Shown here one piece after another: positions 22,726-29,552 of a DNA stretch of 29,552 bases. A program made the translations under genes and the position numbers. Positions within the stretch are counted from its first letter, which is position 1, and every line of letters begins with the position of its first letter. The stretch comes from JAGNRR01 sp964409905. GTDB taxonomy: Bacteria; Bacteroidota; Bacteroidia; Chitinophagales; Chitinophagaceae. The notes below the pieces were generated by a model that did no database searches, was not told the DNA's origin, and saw nothing but the letters and a program-made list of their open reading frames with translations. The stretch covers positions 1 to 29,552 of the forward strand of contig CAYPET010000024.1 in NCBI GenBank assembly GCA_964409905.1, written 5' to 3'.

Positions 22726-24039
22726 TTACATGCCCGGTATGCGCATGCCGCCCATTTTGTTCATTTTCTTCATCATTTGTCGCATCTGATCAAACTGTTT
22801 CATAAACGCATTAACTTCCTCCAATTGCTTACCACTTCCTTTAGCTATTCGTTTGCGCCTATTTTGATCTATCATGTCAGGGTTATTTCGCTCCTGCGGC
22901 GTCATGGAATTAATCATTGCCTCGATGCCCACAAACGCATCATCACTGATGTCAATATCCTTTATCTGCGAACCAATACCAGGTATCATGCCCAACAAAT
23001 CTTTCATGTTCCCCATTTTCTTTATTTGATTCAGCTGCGTTTTGAAGTCTTCAAAATCAAACTTATTCGCACGTATTTTTTTCTCTAGTTTTCGGGCTTG
23101 CTTTTCGTCATACTGTTCCTGTGCTTTTTCTACCAGTGAGGTTATGTCACCCATACCCAAAATTCGCTGGGCCATACGATCCGGATAAAACTCATCCAGT
23201 GTTTCCATTTTCTCACCTCGACTAACAAACTTAATTGGTTTTTGTACAGTGTATTTAATCGTTAAGGCAGCACCACCTCGTGTATCACCGTCCAATTTTG
23301 TCAGTACAACGCCCGTGAAATTCAAGCGATCATTAAAGGCTTTAGCTGTATTGACGGCATCCTGCCCCGTCATACTATCTACGACAAACAATATTTCGGC
23401 TGGTTTCACTGCTGACTTCACATCGCCTACTTCCTGCATCATAGCTTCATCAATTGCTAGCCGACCGGCCGTATCGATAATTATGACATCATGCTTATTT
23501 TCTTTGGCATAGGCAATTGCATTCTCAGCAATTGAAACAGCGCTCTTATTTTCCCGCTCAATATGCACCGGCACACTAATCTGCTCAGCGAGAACCGTCA
23601 ACTGATCCATGGCGGCAGGTCGATAAATATCAGCCCCAACTAATAATGGCTTTTTTTTCTTTTTTGTTTTTAAATAATTAGCCAGTTTGGCACTAAATGT
23701 TGTTTTACCACTACCCTGCAGACCCGCTATCAGAATAACGGTTGGCGATGTTGTCAAGTCAAGTTCTACCTTCTCGCCTCCCATAAGGGCTGCAAGCTCG
23801 TCTTGCACAATTTTCACCATGAGCTGGCCGGGTTGCAATGCCGTCAATACCTTCTGACCCAATGCTTTTTCTTTAACTGTATTGGTAAAAGATTTGGCAA
23901 TCGGAAAACTCACATCCGCATCCACTAAAGCTCTTCGTATTTCCTTTAGAGTAGTAGCAACGTTAATTTCGGTAATTTGTCCTTGCCCCTTGAGCTGTTT
24001 AAAGGCTCCCTCTAATTTTTCTTGTAAATTTTCAAACAT
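22726..24039 (-). CDS. ffh: Signal recognition particle protein Ffh
   Basis: A 437-residue SRP54-type GTPase that binds 4.5S RNA and signal sequences of nascent membrane proteins and docks with FtsY. It has the N domain, then the G domain with GLQGSGKTTFSAKLA (P-loop), IIDTAGRL (G3) and TKLDGDTRGGAA (G4/closing loop), and a Met-rich M domain ending MRQMMKKMNKMGGMRIPGM. ATG 24039 is chosen over an in-frame TTG (24051), because that TTG is part of the -7 box TACTTTTG. The promoter ends 9 bases before the ATG. It is divergent from the barrel-protein gene and followed by a strong hairpin. Confidence 0.98.
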   Translation of the reverse strand: MFENLQEKLEGAFKQLKGQGQITEINVATTLKEIRRALVDADVSFPIAKSFTNTVKEKALGQKVLTALQPGQLMVKIVQDELAALMGGEKVELDLTTSPTVILIAGLQGSGKTTFSAKLANYLKTKKKKKPLLVGADIYRPAAMDQLTVLAEQISVPVHIERENKSAVSIAENAIAYAKENKHDVIIIDTAGRLAIDEAMMQEVGDVKSAVKPAEILFVVDSMTGQDAVNTAKAFNDRLNFTGVVLTKLDGDTRGGAALTIKYTVQKPIKFVSRGEKMETLDEFYPDRMAQRILGMGDITSLVEKAQEQYDEKQARKLEKKIRANKFDFEDFKTQLNQIKKMGNMKDLLGMIPGIGSQIKDIDISDDAFVGIEAMINSMTPQERNNPDMIDQNRRKRIAKGSGKQLEEVNAFMKQFDQMRQMMKKMNKMGGMRIPGM

Positions 24040-24048
24040 AATTGTGTG

Positions 24049-24056
24049 CAAAAGTA
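24049..24056 (-). promoter_or_regulatory. ffh -7 box
   Basis: Minus-strand TACTTTTG, exact TAnnTTTG, followed by CACACAATT and then ATG. The predicted leader is about 4-6 bases. A matching arrangement (TTTTGCACTCGATTATG) precedes the FecA-like receptor. Confidence 0.55.
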
Positions 24057-24092
24057 CACTATGAAATCACTACGGCATATGTAATTACAAGG

Positions 24093-24100
24093 TAGATTTG
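24093..24100 (+). promoter_or_regulatory. -7 box of the barrel-protein gene
   Basis: TAGATTTG, exact TAnnTTTG, followed by 9 bases (ending ACAATT) and ATG 24110. It rules out the in-frame TTG at 24098, which lies inside the box. Confidence 0.5.
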
Positions 24101-24109
24101 GGGACAATT

Positions 24110-24826
24110 ATGAAAAATTTAAGCAGCACATTCGCCCTGGCAATTATCCTTCTTTGTTTTGCCAACGCATCTACCGCTCAAACGGCGCCAAGTTTTGATG
24201 CCGTTGAGGTTGAAACTACTAAAACTACTGAGCGAAAAATAAAATTAACGGGGACAGCTGATGCCAGCATGCTGCAAATGGCGTTGCTCGAGATTGGCGG
24301 TAAACAACAAGTTTCCACACCACGATACTCGTACTTTTGGAATGGCGGATTTCATGCAAATTTGGCTTTGAGTAATTCCGTGTATTTGTTTAGTGGGCTG
24401 AACATAAAAAACCTGGGGTTCATTCTTCGTGACGACAGCTTGATAAATAAATACCGCACCTACACTATCGGCGCACCACTTGGCCTTAAAATTGGGAACC
24501 TGAACAAAGCATATGCCATTTTTGGTGGTGGTGTTGATTTCCCTTTTAACTATAAAGAAAAGCACATTGAAATCGGGAACCGATCAAACAAAGTGAAGGC
24601 CGATGAATGGCTTTCTGACAAAACAAATACACTCTTTGCTTATGCTTTTTTAGGCTATCGTTTTGCCAATAGTTTCACCGCCAAGCTCATCTATTACCCA
24701 ACAAACTTTTGGAGCGATAGTTATGTAAAGAATAACCAATCGAACATTTTTGTACTGACCATAGGCTTTGATGTAAACAATAAAATCAAGGACGCTCCAA
24801 TTCAGATTGACGTGAATAAAGACTAA
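24110..24826 (+). CDS. Probable outer-membrane beta-barrel protein, unknown function
   Basis: A 238-residue protein with signal peptide (hydrophobic stretch ending NASTAQ). The mature part has alternating hydrophobic strands separated by short turns, for example FHANLALSNSVYLFSGLNIK, YTIGAPLGLKIGNLNKAYAI, and FAYAFLGYRFANSFTAKLIY near the end, consistent with a small eight- or ten-stranded barrel of the porin-like OMP type. The last residues are not a classical terminal Phe motif. Its stop overlaps the stop of the BtuB-like gene by three bases from the other strand. No link to B12 uptake is visible beyond position. Confidence 0.72.
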   Translation: MKNLSSTFALAIILLCFANASTAQTAPSFDAVEVETTKTTERKIKLTGTADASMLQMALLEIGGKQQVSTPRYSYFWNGGFHANLALSNSVYLFSGLNIKNLGFILRDDSLINKYRTYTIGAPLGLKIGNLNKAYAIFGGGVDFPFNYKEKHIEIGNRSNKVKADEWLSDKTNTLFAYAFLGYRFANSFTAKLIYYPTNFWSDSYVKNNQSNIFVLTIGFDVNNKIKDAPIQIDVNKD

Positions 24827-26697
24827 TGCTGCCTTGTATAGAGCAGGTTTATTGCATAGTTTCGTAAAGGCATAATCCGACCACGCAGACTTTCGTACCG
24901 TTCGTTTAAAAGATTGTTTACTTTAAACTGAAGCTCTAATTGCTGATTTCTGAATAAGATTTTTTGACTGATGTAGCAATTCAGCAGCTGATTCGGGTCA
25001 ACCCATTGTGATTCGTCTCGGGTAAAAAAACGATAACCCGTGTAAGAATAGCTGCATTGCAAAGTGGTATGCTTATAACTTATAAAAAAATTGTTTCGCC
25101 AGCTGGTTTGCGGCACATAGGGTATTTGCTTATGAATACTTTGGTCATTGCTGTAATAAGCTCGTTGTGATGTGGCTTTACTAAGGCTAAGAAAAAAGTC
25201 ATTGCGTATATCCCAATAATTTTTTGTGTAGCGAACAGAAATATCATTTTCAATACCACGGCTCCAAACTTCGGCAATGTTGTCAGGAAAAAAAATAGCC
25301 GAGCCTGACCATAATATCCAGTCTTGTACACAGCGAGAATAGATGGCCGACCGATTCATTAGTGACCAATTTTTCCATTCATATGTAACATCACATCCCA
25401 AGCTGGCATTCTTGGCCAGTTCAGGCGTCAATTGTTCGTTCCCTCCCGGAAAATAGTAAAGTTCATTCAAGGTGGGTAGTCGGTAATTGGTATTGTAAGC
25501 AATGAAAAATTCATACCGCTTGCCCAATTCCTTGCCTAGGCGCCCGCCATAAACAAAGGGATTCTGGCCAATGCTAGCCATTATTTTTTGCATATAGCCT
25601 TGAAATGACAAGCCCCAAAAAAGCGCTTTTCTATGAATATGAAACTGTACGGCAGACTGAAAAATTTCTTTGTTTAGCTGTTGCTGTTTATAAAAACTCC
25701 ACTGCGAAGAATAGGTCAGGCCGACATCCCAGTTGTCATGTATGTAATAGCTGATGTTGCTGATTACTGGTACATTAAATACCCGTGCCTGTGATTGCAA
25801 ACCGATGGATGCATCCTGATAACCAAAAGAATCAATGGTTAAGCCAATTTTACTATCCCATCGCAACTTGTTTTTCATGAATTCATGACTTAATCCAAGA
25901 CGGTCAATTTTATTGGTTTCACTTCGTGTGTTGTTGGTTTCAAAAGCTAAGGGAGCAATTTTTCTTCGATTGGCCAAGTGCCAGTAGTGTAATTGAAAAG
26001 TGTGTCGCAGATTCGGTCGATAGGCCAAATCAACCATAAATTGCTCCTGAACCCCAAAGGCATCACGCAAAGTATCAAACGCATCATGATAAAAATTATA
26101 AAACCGATACGCATTGCCCCCTTGCCTGTTAAAGTATTTGACATCAGCATTCCACTGTCGATTTGTTAGCTTCGCCTTAGCACCCAACACCATATTCCCA
26201 AAACTTTCATAGCCCGCTATCGATTGCATGAGGCCTCCAACCTGATTAGTAAATTGATTTGTAGATTTGAGATTGAGCGAACCCGCCATGGACTGAAAAG
26301 TACCTTTTTCGAGATACCCGGCAGTCTGAATCGACATTTCATCAAAGAAAAAATTGGGTATCGTACTTAAATCGGCTAAGCCCAGCATAGTGTTTTGTAT
26401 GGGCAGCCCATTCCATAACACTGCCGTCTGCGCCACCGAGCTGCCTCTGATGCTCATCGTGCTCAGGTTACCCAAGCCATAATTGTTCACATACACATTG
26501 GTATTGGCCTGCAACAGGGCCACAGCATCTTGCGATAAATGAAAGCTTTTTTGCAATGCATCAAACGTGAGCGTTTGGTTCGCTTCGCTTTTGCCTTTAG
26601 ATAACACCTTCGCCATGCCTGTGGTGTCGGCATTTTGTGCCATCGAAAACAATGGTACAAAAATCAAAACAAACCAAAAGCGCAATGCCCTTTTCAT
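24823..26697 (-). CDS. btuB: TonB-dependent cobalamin receptor, BtuB-like
   Basis: A 624-residue receptor with signal peptide (MKRALRFWFVLIFVPLFSMA), a plug and a barrel. The plug carries VYVNNYGLGNLSTMSIRGSS, AQTAVLWNGLPIQNTMLGLA, and DLSTIPNFFFDEMSIQTAGY, followed by GSLNL, close to Bacteroidota BtuB-type plugs. The end of the barrel has FKVNNLLNERYE. The assignment to vitamin B12 rests mainly on context: it lies 20 bases after the BtuG-like lipoprotein gene and that gene is preceded by a cobalamin riboswitch. It would move B12 through the outer membrane using TonB energy. No btuFCD or cobalamin synthesis gene is in the window. Confidence 0.85.
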   Translation of the reverse strand: MKRALRFWFVLIFVPLFSMAQNADTTGMAKVLSKGKSEANQTLTFDALQKSFHLSQDAVALLQANTNVYVNNYGLGNLSTMSIRGSSVAQTAVLWNGLPIQNTMLGLADLSTIPNFFFDEMSIQTAGYLEKGTFQSMAGSLNLKSTNQFTNQVGGLMQSIAGYESFGNMVLGAKAKLTNRQWNADVKYFNRQGGNAYRFYNFYHDAFDTLRDAFGVQEQFMVDLAYRPNLRHTFQLHYWHLANRRKIAPLAFETNNTRSETNKIDRLGLSHEFMKNKLRWDSKIGLTIDSFGYQDASIGLQSQARVFNVPVISNISYYIHDNWDVGLTYSSQWSFYKQQQLNKEIFQSAVQFHIHRKALFWGLSFQGYMQKIMASIGQNPFVYGGRLGKELGKRYEFFIAYNTNYRLPTLNELYYFPGGNEQLTPELAKNASLGCDVTYEWKNWSLMNRSAIYSRCVQDWILWSGSAIFFPDNIAEVWSRGIENDISVRYTKNYWDIRNDFFLSLSKATSQRAYYSNDQSIHKQIPYVPQTSWRNNFFISYKHTTLQCSYSYTGYRFFTRDESQWVDPNQLLNCYISQKILFRNQQLELQFKVNNLLNERYESLRGRIMPLRNYAINLLYTRQH

Positions 26698-26717
26698 GTG
26701 ATGGCGCTATTAGCCAA

Positions 26718-27797
26718 TTATTGAATAAAATGAAAACTACTCGGCCCGATGGCTGTAGTCCAATTGTTTAACAATACGCCCGAAGGAGTATAGCGATAAA
26801 CTGCGCCTGCCTGCGAAAAGCCCTTGCTGTCACTGATAAATACTTCACCATTCGTTGGGTTTACCGCAATACCATAGAAATTTGCACCTGATGGCGTAGT
26901 AGTAAAATACGCGGCAGGCATGGTGGCAGCTCCTTTATTGAATTTGTAAACACCATACTCGTTGGTAGCATAATCTACCACCACAACATATTTTTCATCA
27001 TTTGGTCCGAGGGCCATTTGTCCGGTCGTAAATCGTTTATCGAAAGTAAACGAGCGGATGATCTTTTTTGTTGCCGGGTCAACCTCTGTTAAAGTGCTTT
27101 GTTTGCCATAAAAATTATTACCGGCCAACACCCACAAATGCCCATCGCTGCTACGTGTAATTTGAGAAGGCGCATAGCCGGCTATAGGAATGCTGTCAAC
27201 AAGCTGATTGGTATTGACATCAATTTTGGTGATATAGTTTATGGCCGTATCATTTTCGCAGATATATACCGCATCACCGCCGCCATCATTTATGAGCACC
27301 ATTTGCTCTGTCCAATTGGTACGCATCTGAATTTCTGAGATTTTGGTATTCGACACTAAGTCAATAATATACAGCCGATTGGTAAACAAACTACTTACGT
27401 AAGCTTTGGTTGGCGAAACCGCCGTGATATAGCGCGGACTGGTTAGATTTTTTATCTCGGCTTTTTTGTTGAATGCCGTATCGGTGATTAATATCTTGTT
27501 GGAATTATTTACCACAAAGTAATAAAAATCGCCTATTCGCGTCATGCTTTGCAATACATCGCCCAATGCCTGCAGATTTTTTGATTGATAGACATTGTTC
27601 GTTACGGTGTTATTTTCTAAATCAATAAGGCTTAAGGAGGCAGTATTGGTGCCAAAAGCACCTTCGTGTCCCACCATAAGATATCGGCTATTGCCCGCCG
27701 GAGCCGGTGGATTTTCAACATAGGTGTTCCGTTCTTTTTCACATGAAAAGAAGAGGCCAAGTATCAAGGCCAGGATAATAAGTTTTTGTGTTTGCAT
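26718..27797 (-). CDS. BtuG-like / DUF5074-type surface lipoprotein (beta-propeller), probable B12 binder
   Basis: A 359-residue lipoprotein. ATG 27797 gives a proper signal (MQTQKLIILALILGLFFSC, lipidated Cys 19); the longer reading from 27842 would spoil it. The mature part is a YncE-like beta-propeller with repeated strand patterns (SLIDLENNTVTNNV, RLYIIDLVSNTKISEI, TKIDVNTNQLVDSIPIAGYA, LTEVDPATKKIIRSF). In Bacteroides, BtuG is a seven-bladed propeller lipoprotein that captures cobalamin on the cell surface and hands it to BtuB. The layout here is riboswitch, propeller lipoprotein, BtuB-like receptor. The role is inferred from fold, order and riboswitch; contact residues cannot be checked by eye. 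Confidence 0.82.
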   Translation of the reverse strand: MQTQKLIILALILGLFFSCEKERNTYVENPPAPAGNSRYLMVGHEGAFGTNTASLSLIDLENNTVTNNVYQSKNLQALGDVLQSMTRIGDFYYFVVNNSNKILITDTAFNKKAEIKNLTSPRYITAVSPTKAYVSSLFTNRLYIIDLVSNTKISEIQMRTNWTEQMVLINDGGGDAVYICENDTAINYITKIDVNTNQLVDSIPIAGYAPSQITRSSDGHLWVLAGNNFYGKQSTLTEVDPATKKIIRSFTFDKRFTTGQMALGPNDEKYVVVVDYATNEYGVYKFNKGAATMPAAYFTTTPSGANFYGIAVNPTNGEVFISDSKGFSQAGAVYRYTPSGVLLNNWTTAIGPSSFHFIQ

Positions 27798-27905
27798 AGT
27801 TTTTATTTGTTTAAAGTAAAAAATGCTAAACAACAAGCTCAAAGCTGTGAGAAGAGAAAAAAATTTCTGCCTCGCTGACTTTATTCCCGAAGTCTAGGTT
27901 TCTGC

Positions 27906-28077
27906 TACAAAGAGGTCTTCTGACTGATTCTGATACTTGTCTCGCCTTCCCAACTTTTTTTGCAACCTTACCTATCGGCATCGCTAAAAAATAATCAGTG
28001 GCTAAAAGAAACAAGCTTAATAAGAACTCACAGCACCGGGTAGTGTTGCCGATTTCCACGGCATTCCCTGTTTTGCA
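27906..28077 (-). promoter_or_regulatory. Cobalamin riboswitch upstream of the B12 uptake genes
   Basis: Read on the minus strand, the 5' part has ACAGGGAATGCCGTGGAAAT followed by CGGCAAC, then CCCGGTGCTGTGA, then CCACTG, GGGAAGGCG and the B12 box AGTCAGAAGACC (27925-27914). These are the conserved blocks of cobalamin aptamers, in the right order. P1 pairs TGCAAA (28077-28072) with TTTGTA (27911-27906). High cobalamin should switch off the downstream uptake genes. The expression platform is unclear: about 108 bases separate the aptamer from ATG 27797. They include GACTT...AAGTC (a short stem) and a T7 run at 27863-27857, so attenuation is possible, but I cannot show a clean terminator. Confidence 0.9.
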
Positions 28078-28083
28078 ACGCGG

Positions 28084-28091
28084 CAAATGTA
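28084..28091 (-). promoter_or_regulatory. -7 box of the riboswitch transcript
   Basis: Minus-strand TACATTTG, exact TAnnTTTG. The predicted start (about 28078-28080) falls right at the P1 stem of the aptamer, so almost nothing precedes the riboswitch in the RNA. Confidence 0.6.
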
Positions 28092-28140
28092 ATAGCCGCA
28101 TTTGAATTATCATAATAAAATATTATCCACCTTTTACAAT

Positions 28141-28148
28141 TACCTTTA
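28141..28148 (+). promoter_or_regulatory. -7 box of the DEAD-box helicase gene
   Basis: TACCTTTA, one mismatch from TAnnTTTG, ends 7 bases before ATG 28156. Short-leader spacing again. The divergent B12 promoter is about 50 bases away. Confidence 0.4.
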
Positions 28149-28155
28149 GCACCCA

Positions 28156-29352
28156 ATGAAATTCAAAGAACTAGGACTAAACGACTCCCTACTGGAGGCC
28201 ATCTCATATATGGGGTTTGAAACCGCTACTCCGATACAAGAAGAAGTCATTCCCGAAATATTAAAAGGGCGCGATGTCATTGCCTGCGCGCAGACAGGCA
28301 CGGGCAAAACAGCAGCTTTCGTATTGCCTAGTTTACAGCTCATTGCCGAACAAGCTACCGACGAAACCAGCACCCTGATTTTATCGCCTACCCGCGAACT
28401 GGCCATTCAAATAGAGCAACAAATACAGGCGCTGGGCTATTTTCTTGGGGTGAGCTCGATAGCTATTTACGGCGGGGGGGATGGCGAAGATTTTAACACC
28501 CAAAAAAAAGCGTTACAAAGTGGCACCAATATCATTGTAGCAACGCCGGGCAAACTGATCTCGCACCTCAACCTGGGCTATGTAAAATTTGACACAGTCA
28601 AACACCTCATACTCGATGAGGCCGACCGCATGTTGGACATGAATTTTTATGACGACATCGAAAAAATAAGGAAATATTTACCCAATGTGGCGCACACCTC
28701 CATGTTTAGCGCTACCATGAGCCCAAAGATAAAAGAGCTGGCAAAAAAAATACTGCACGAGCCCAAGCAGGTGATACTTGAACTTTCCAAACCGGCCGAA
28801 GGTGTACTGCAAATAGCTTATCTCTGTTACGAAAACCAAAAAGCCGGCATCATCCTCTCATTAATCAAAGACCGCAAAAGTTTAGAATCGATTATCATAT
28901 TTTGCTCGACCAAAAAAAAGGTGGGCGAATTGCAGCGCGAGCTGAAAGCCGCCGGCGAAAATGTGGAGGCCATGTCGTCCAGCTTGGACCAAGATGCCCG
29001 AGAGGCCGTCATGCTGAAGTTTCGGGCAAAAAAAATACGGGTGCTGGTGGGCACAGATGTGATAAGCCGCGGTATTGACATTAAGGATATCAACCTCGTG
29101 ATAAACTATGGTGTACCCAACGAAGCCGAAGACTATGTGCACCGGGTGGGCCGCACCGCGCGGGCAAACACCACCGGTATAGCCGTCACGCTGGTAAGCC
29201 CGGGCGATATGCAGCAATTTGCCGAGATTGAAAAACTAATTGGGCGCGAAGTACCCAAAACACAACCACCCGCCGAGCTAGGCGAAGGCCCACAGTGGAA
29301 TCCCCGTAGCCCTAAACCTCAAAAAAGAAATTTTGGTAACAGCAGACGGTAA
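28156..29352 (+). CDS. DEAD-box RNA helicase, RhlE-like
   Basis: A 398-residue cytoplasmic ATP-dependent RNA helicase. Motifs in order: Phe/Q motif (FETATPIQEEV, about 21-31), AQTGTGKT (Lys 51), PTRELAIQ, LDEADRMLD, SATM, then in the second RecA domain GTDVISRGID and HRVGRTAR. The C-terminal extension is short and basic (SPKPQKRNFGNSRR), as in RhlE-type proteins acting in ribosome assembly or mRNA turnover; exact subgroup is uncertain. Its codons use more GCC, GGC and CCC than genes in the first 25 kb, so local G+C is visibly higher. Possible downstream terminators are at 29377-29435. Confidence 0.93.
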   Translation: MKFKELGLNDSLLEAISYMGFETATPIQEEVIPEILKGRDVIACAQTGTGKTAAFVLPSLQLIAEQATDETSTLILSPTRELAIQIEQQIQALGYFLGVSSIAIYGGGDGEDFNTQKKALQSGTNIIVATPGKLISHLNLGYVKFDTVKHLILDEADRMLDMNFYDDIEKIRKYLPNVAHTSMFSATMSPKIKELAKKILHEPKQVILELSKPAEGVLQIAYLCYENQKAGIILSLIKDRKSLESIIIFCSTKKKVGELQRELKAAGENVEAMSSSLDQDAREAVMLKFRAKKIRVLVGTDVISRGIDIKDINLVINYGVPNEAEDYVHRVGRTARANTTGIAVTLVSPGDMQQFAEIEKLIGREVPKTQPPAELGEGPQWNPRSPKPQKRNFGNSRR

Positions 29353-29376
29353 GTTTTGCTTGAACGAAAATGTGTG

Positions 29377-29415
29377 TAAACGATTATAAACGGATATAAC
29401 CGGATAAATCGTTTA
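29377..29415 (+). repeat. 9-bp inverted repeat downstream of the helicase gene
   Basis: TAAACGATT (29377-29385) and AATCGTTTA (29407-29415) pair perfectly, with CGG (29391-29393) / CCG (29400-29402) able to form an inner stem. It starts 24 bases after the helicase stop and has no T-run behind it. It may protect the mRNA 3' end or be a protein-binding site. Confidence 0.4.
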
Positions 29416-29421
29416 GCCAAC

Positions 29422-29435
29422 TGCCAGTATTGGCA
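29422..29435 (+). terminator. Short hairpin with T-rich tail, possible helicase terminator
   Basis: TGCCA, GTAT loop, TGGCA, followed by TGTAACATTTTATT. It is small, but it is the best terminator-like element after the helicase gene. The remaining bases to 29552 hold no gene I can support. Confidence 0.35.
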
Positions 29436-29518
29436 TGTAACATTTTATTATAAAACTTGACGAATAGAAACTTTAATTTGGTAATGGTATATATTTATGT
29501 GATTGGAGGAATCCCTCT

Positions 29519-29552
29519 GCCAAGCTTGGCTGTCTTTTGCGGTCAGCGACCG
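29519..29552. repeat. Palindrome and hairpin at the right edge
   Basis: GCCAAGCTTGGC (29519-29530) is a perfect 12-bp palindrome. CGGTC-AGC-GACCG (29540-29552) is a perfect hairpin that runs into the window end and may continue beyond it. Their purpose cannot be judged from here. Confidence 0.35.

Noticed and set aside
27826..28113. 95-codon open frame on the minus strand upstream of the BtuG-like gene
   Set aside because: It lies across the cobalamin riboswitch and its promoter, has no recognisable protein features, and the RNA motifs explain the conservation better.
29519..29530. GCCAAGCTTGGC as vector or adaptor remnant
   Set aside because: A HindIII-containing palindrome alone is not evidence. 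Flanking bases do not look like a cloning vector that I can identify.
1..29552. tRNA, rRNA, CRISPR array, insertion sequence or prophage
   Set aside because: I found no cloverleaf pattern, rRNA stretch, regularly spaced repeats, transposase, integrase or phage genes.

Overview
The window looks like chromosomal core DNA of a Bacteroidota bacterium, most likely a Chitinophagales- or Saprospiria-like free-living lineage (inference). The evidence is the recurring -7 promoter box TAnnTTTG, scarce Shine-Dalgarno sequences, AT-rich DNA, and phylum-typical families: an ECF sigma/anti-sigma/periplasmic sensor trio, TonB receptors, DUF58, a split transketolase, YkuD_2-type L,D-transpeptidase and a BtuG-like lipoprotein. 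I see no rRNA, tRNA, CRISPR, phage or transposase.

Layout. 50-1720 (-): an LdtD/YcbB-like L,D-transpeptidase cut in two by an in-frame TAG. 1789-3334 (+): ECF sigma factor, membrane anti-sigma factor and secreted Spy-like protein. 3331-7482 (-): PBP2, RodA and an MBL-fold hydrolase, a cell-elongation operon without mreBCD beside it. 7664-8377 (+): family 2 glycosyltransferase, converging on a polytopic membrane protein (8363-9610). 9651-10709 (-): second, intact L,D-transpeptidase. 10829-11788 (-): C-terminal half of transketolase. 11872-12114 (-): small Cys-rich lipoprotein. 12185-14236 (+): DUF58 protein and a secreted protein built of about ten ~35-residue repeats that I do not recognise. 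14248-17300 (-): FecA-like TonB receptor and AraC/PchR-like regulator. 17352-18614 (+): secreted protein of unclear function. 18651-20567 (-): Dxs. 20679-22138 (+): EI24 membrane protein coupled to an RsmI-like methyltransferase. 22132-22572 (-): small membrane-anchored protein. 22726-24039 (-): Ffh. 24110-24826 (+): probable outer-membrane barrel. 24823-28091 (-): vitamin B12 uptake unit, with a cobalamin riboswitch, BtuG-like lipoprotein and BtuB-like receptor. 28156-29352 (+): DEAD-box helicase. The last 200 bases hold no gene but several inverted repeats.

Themes. Cell-wall genes cluster in the first 11 kb (two L,D-transpeptidases, PBP2, RodA, a lipid-linked-sugar type glycosyltransferase). 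Two outer-membrane uptake units follow, one probably for iron with its own regulator and one for cobalamin under a riboswitch. At many genes the predicted -7 box lies only 4-9 bases before the start codon, which predicts leaderless or nearly leaderless mRNAs and corrects several starts. Four convergent gene pairs overlap at their 3' ends. The best candidates for something undescribed are the repeat protein at 13139-14236 and the secreted protein at 17352-18614. The best-supported non-coding find is the cobalamin riboswitch at 27906-28077.
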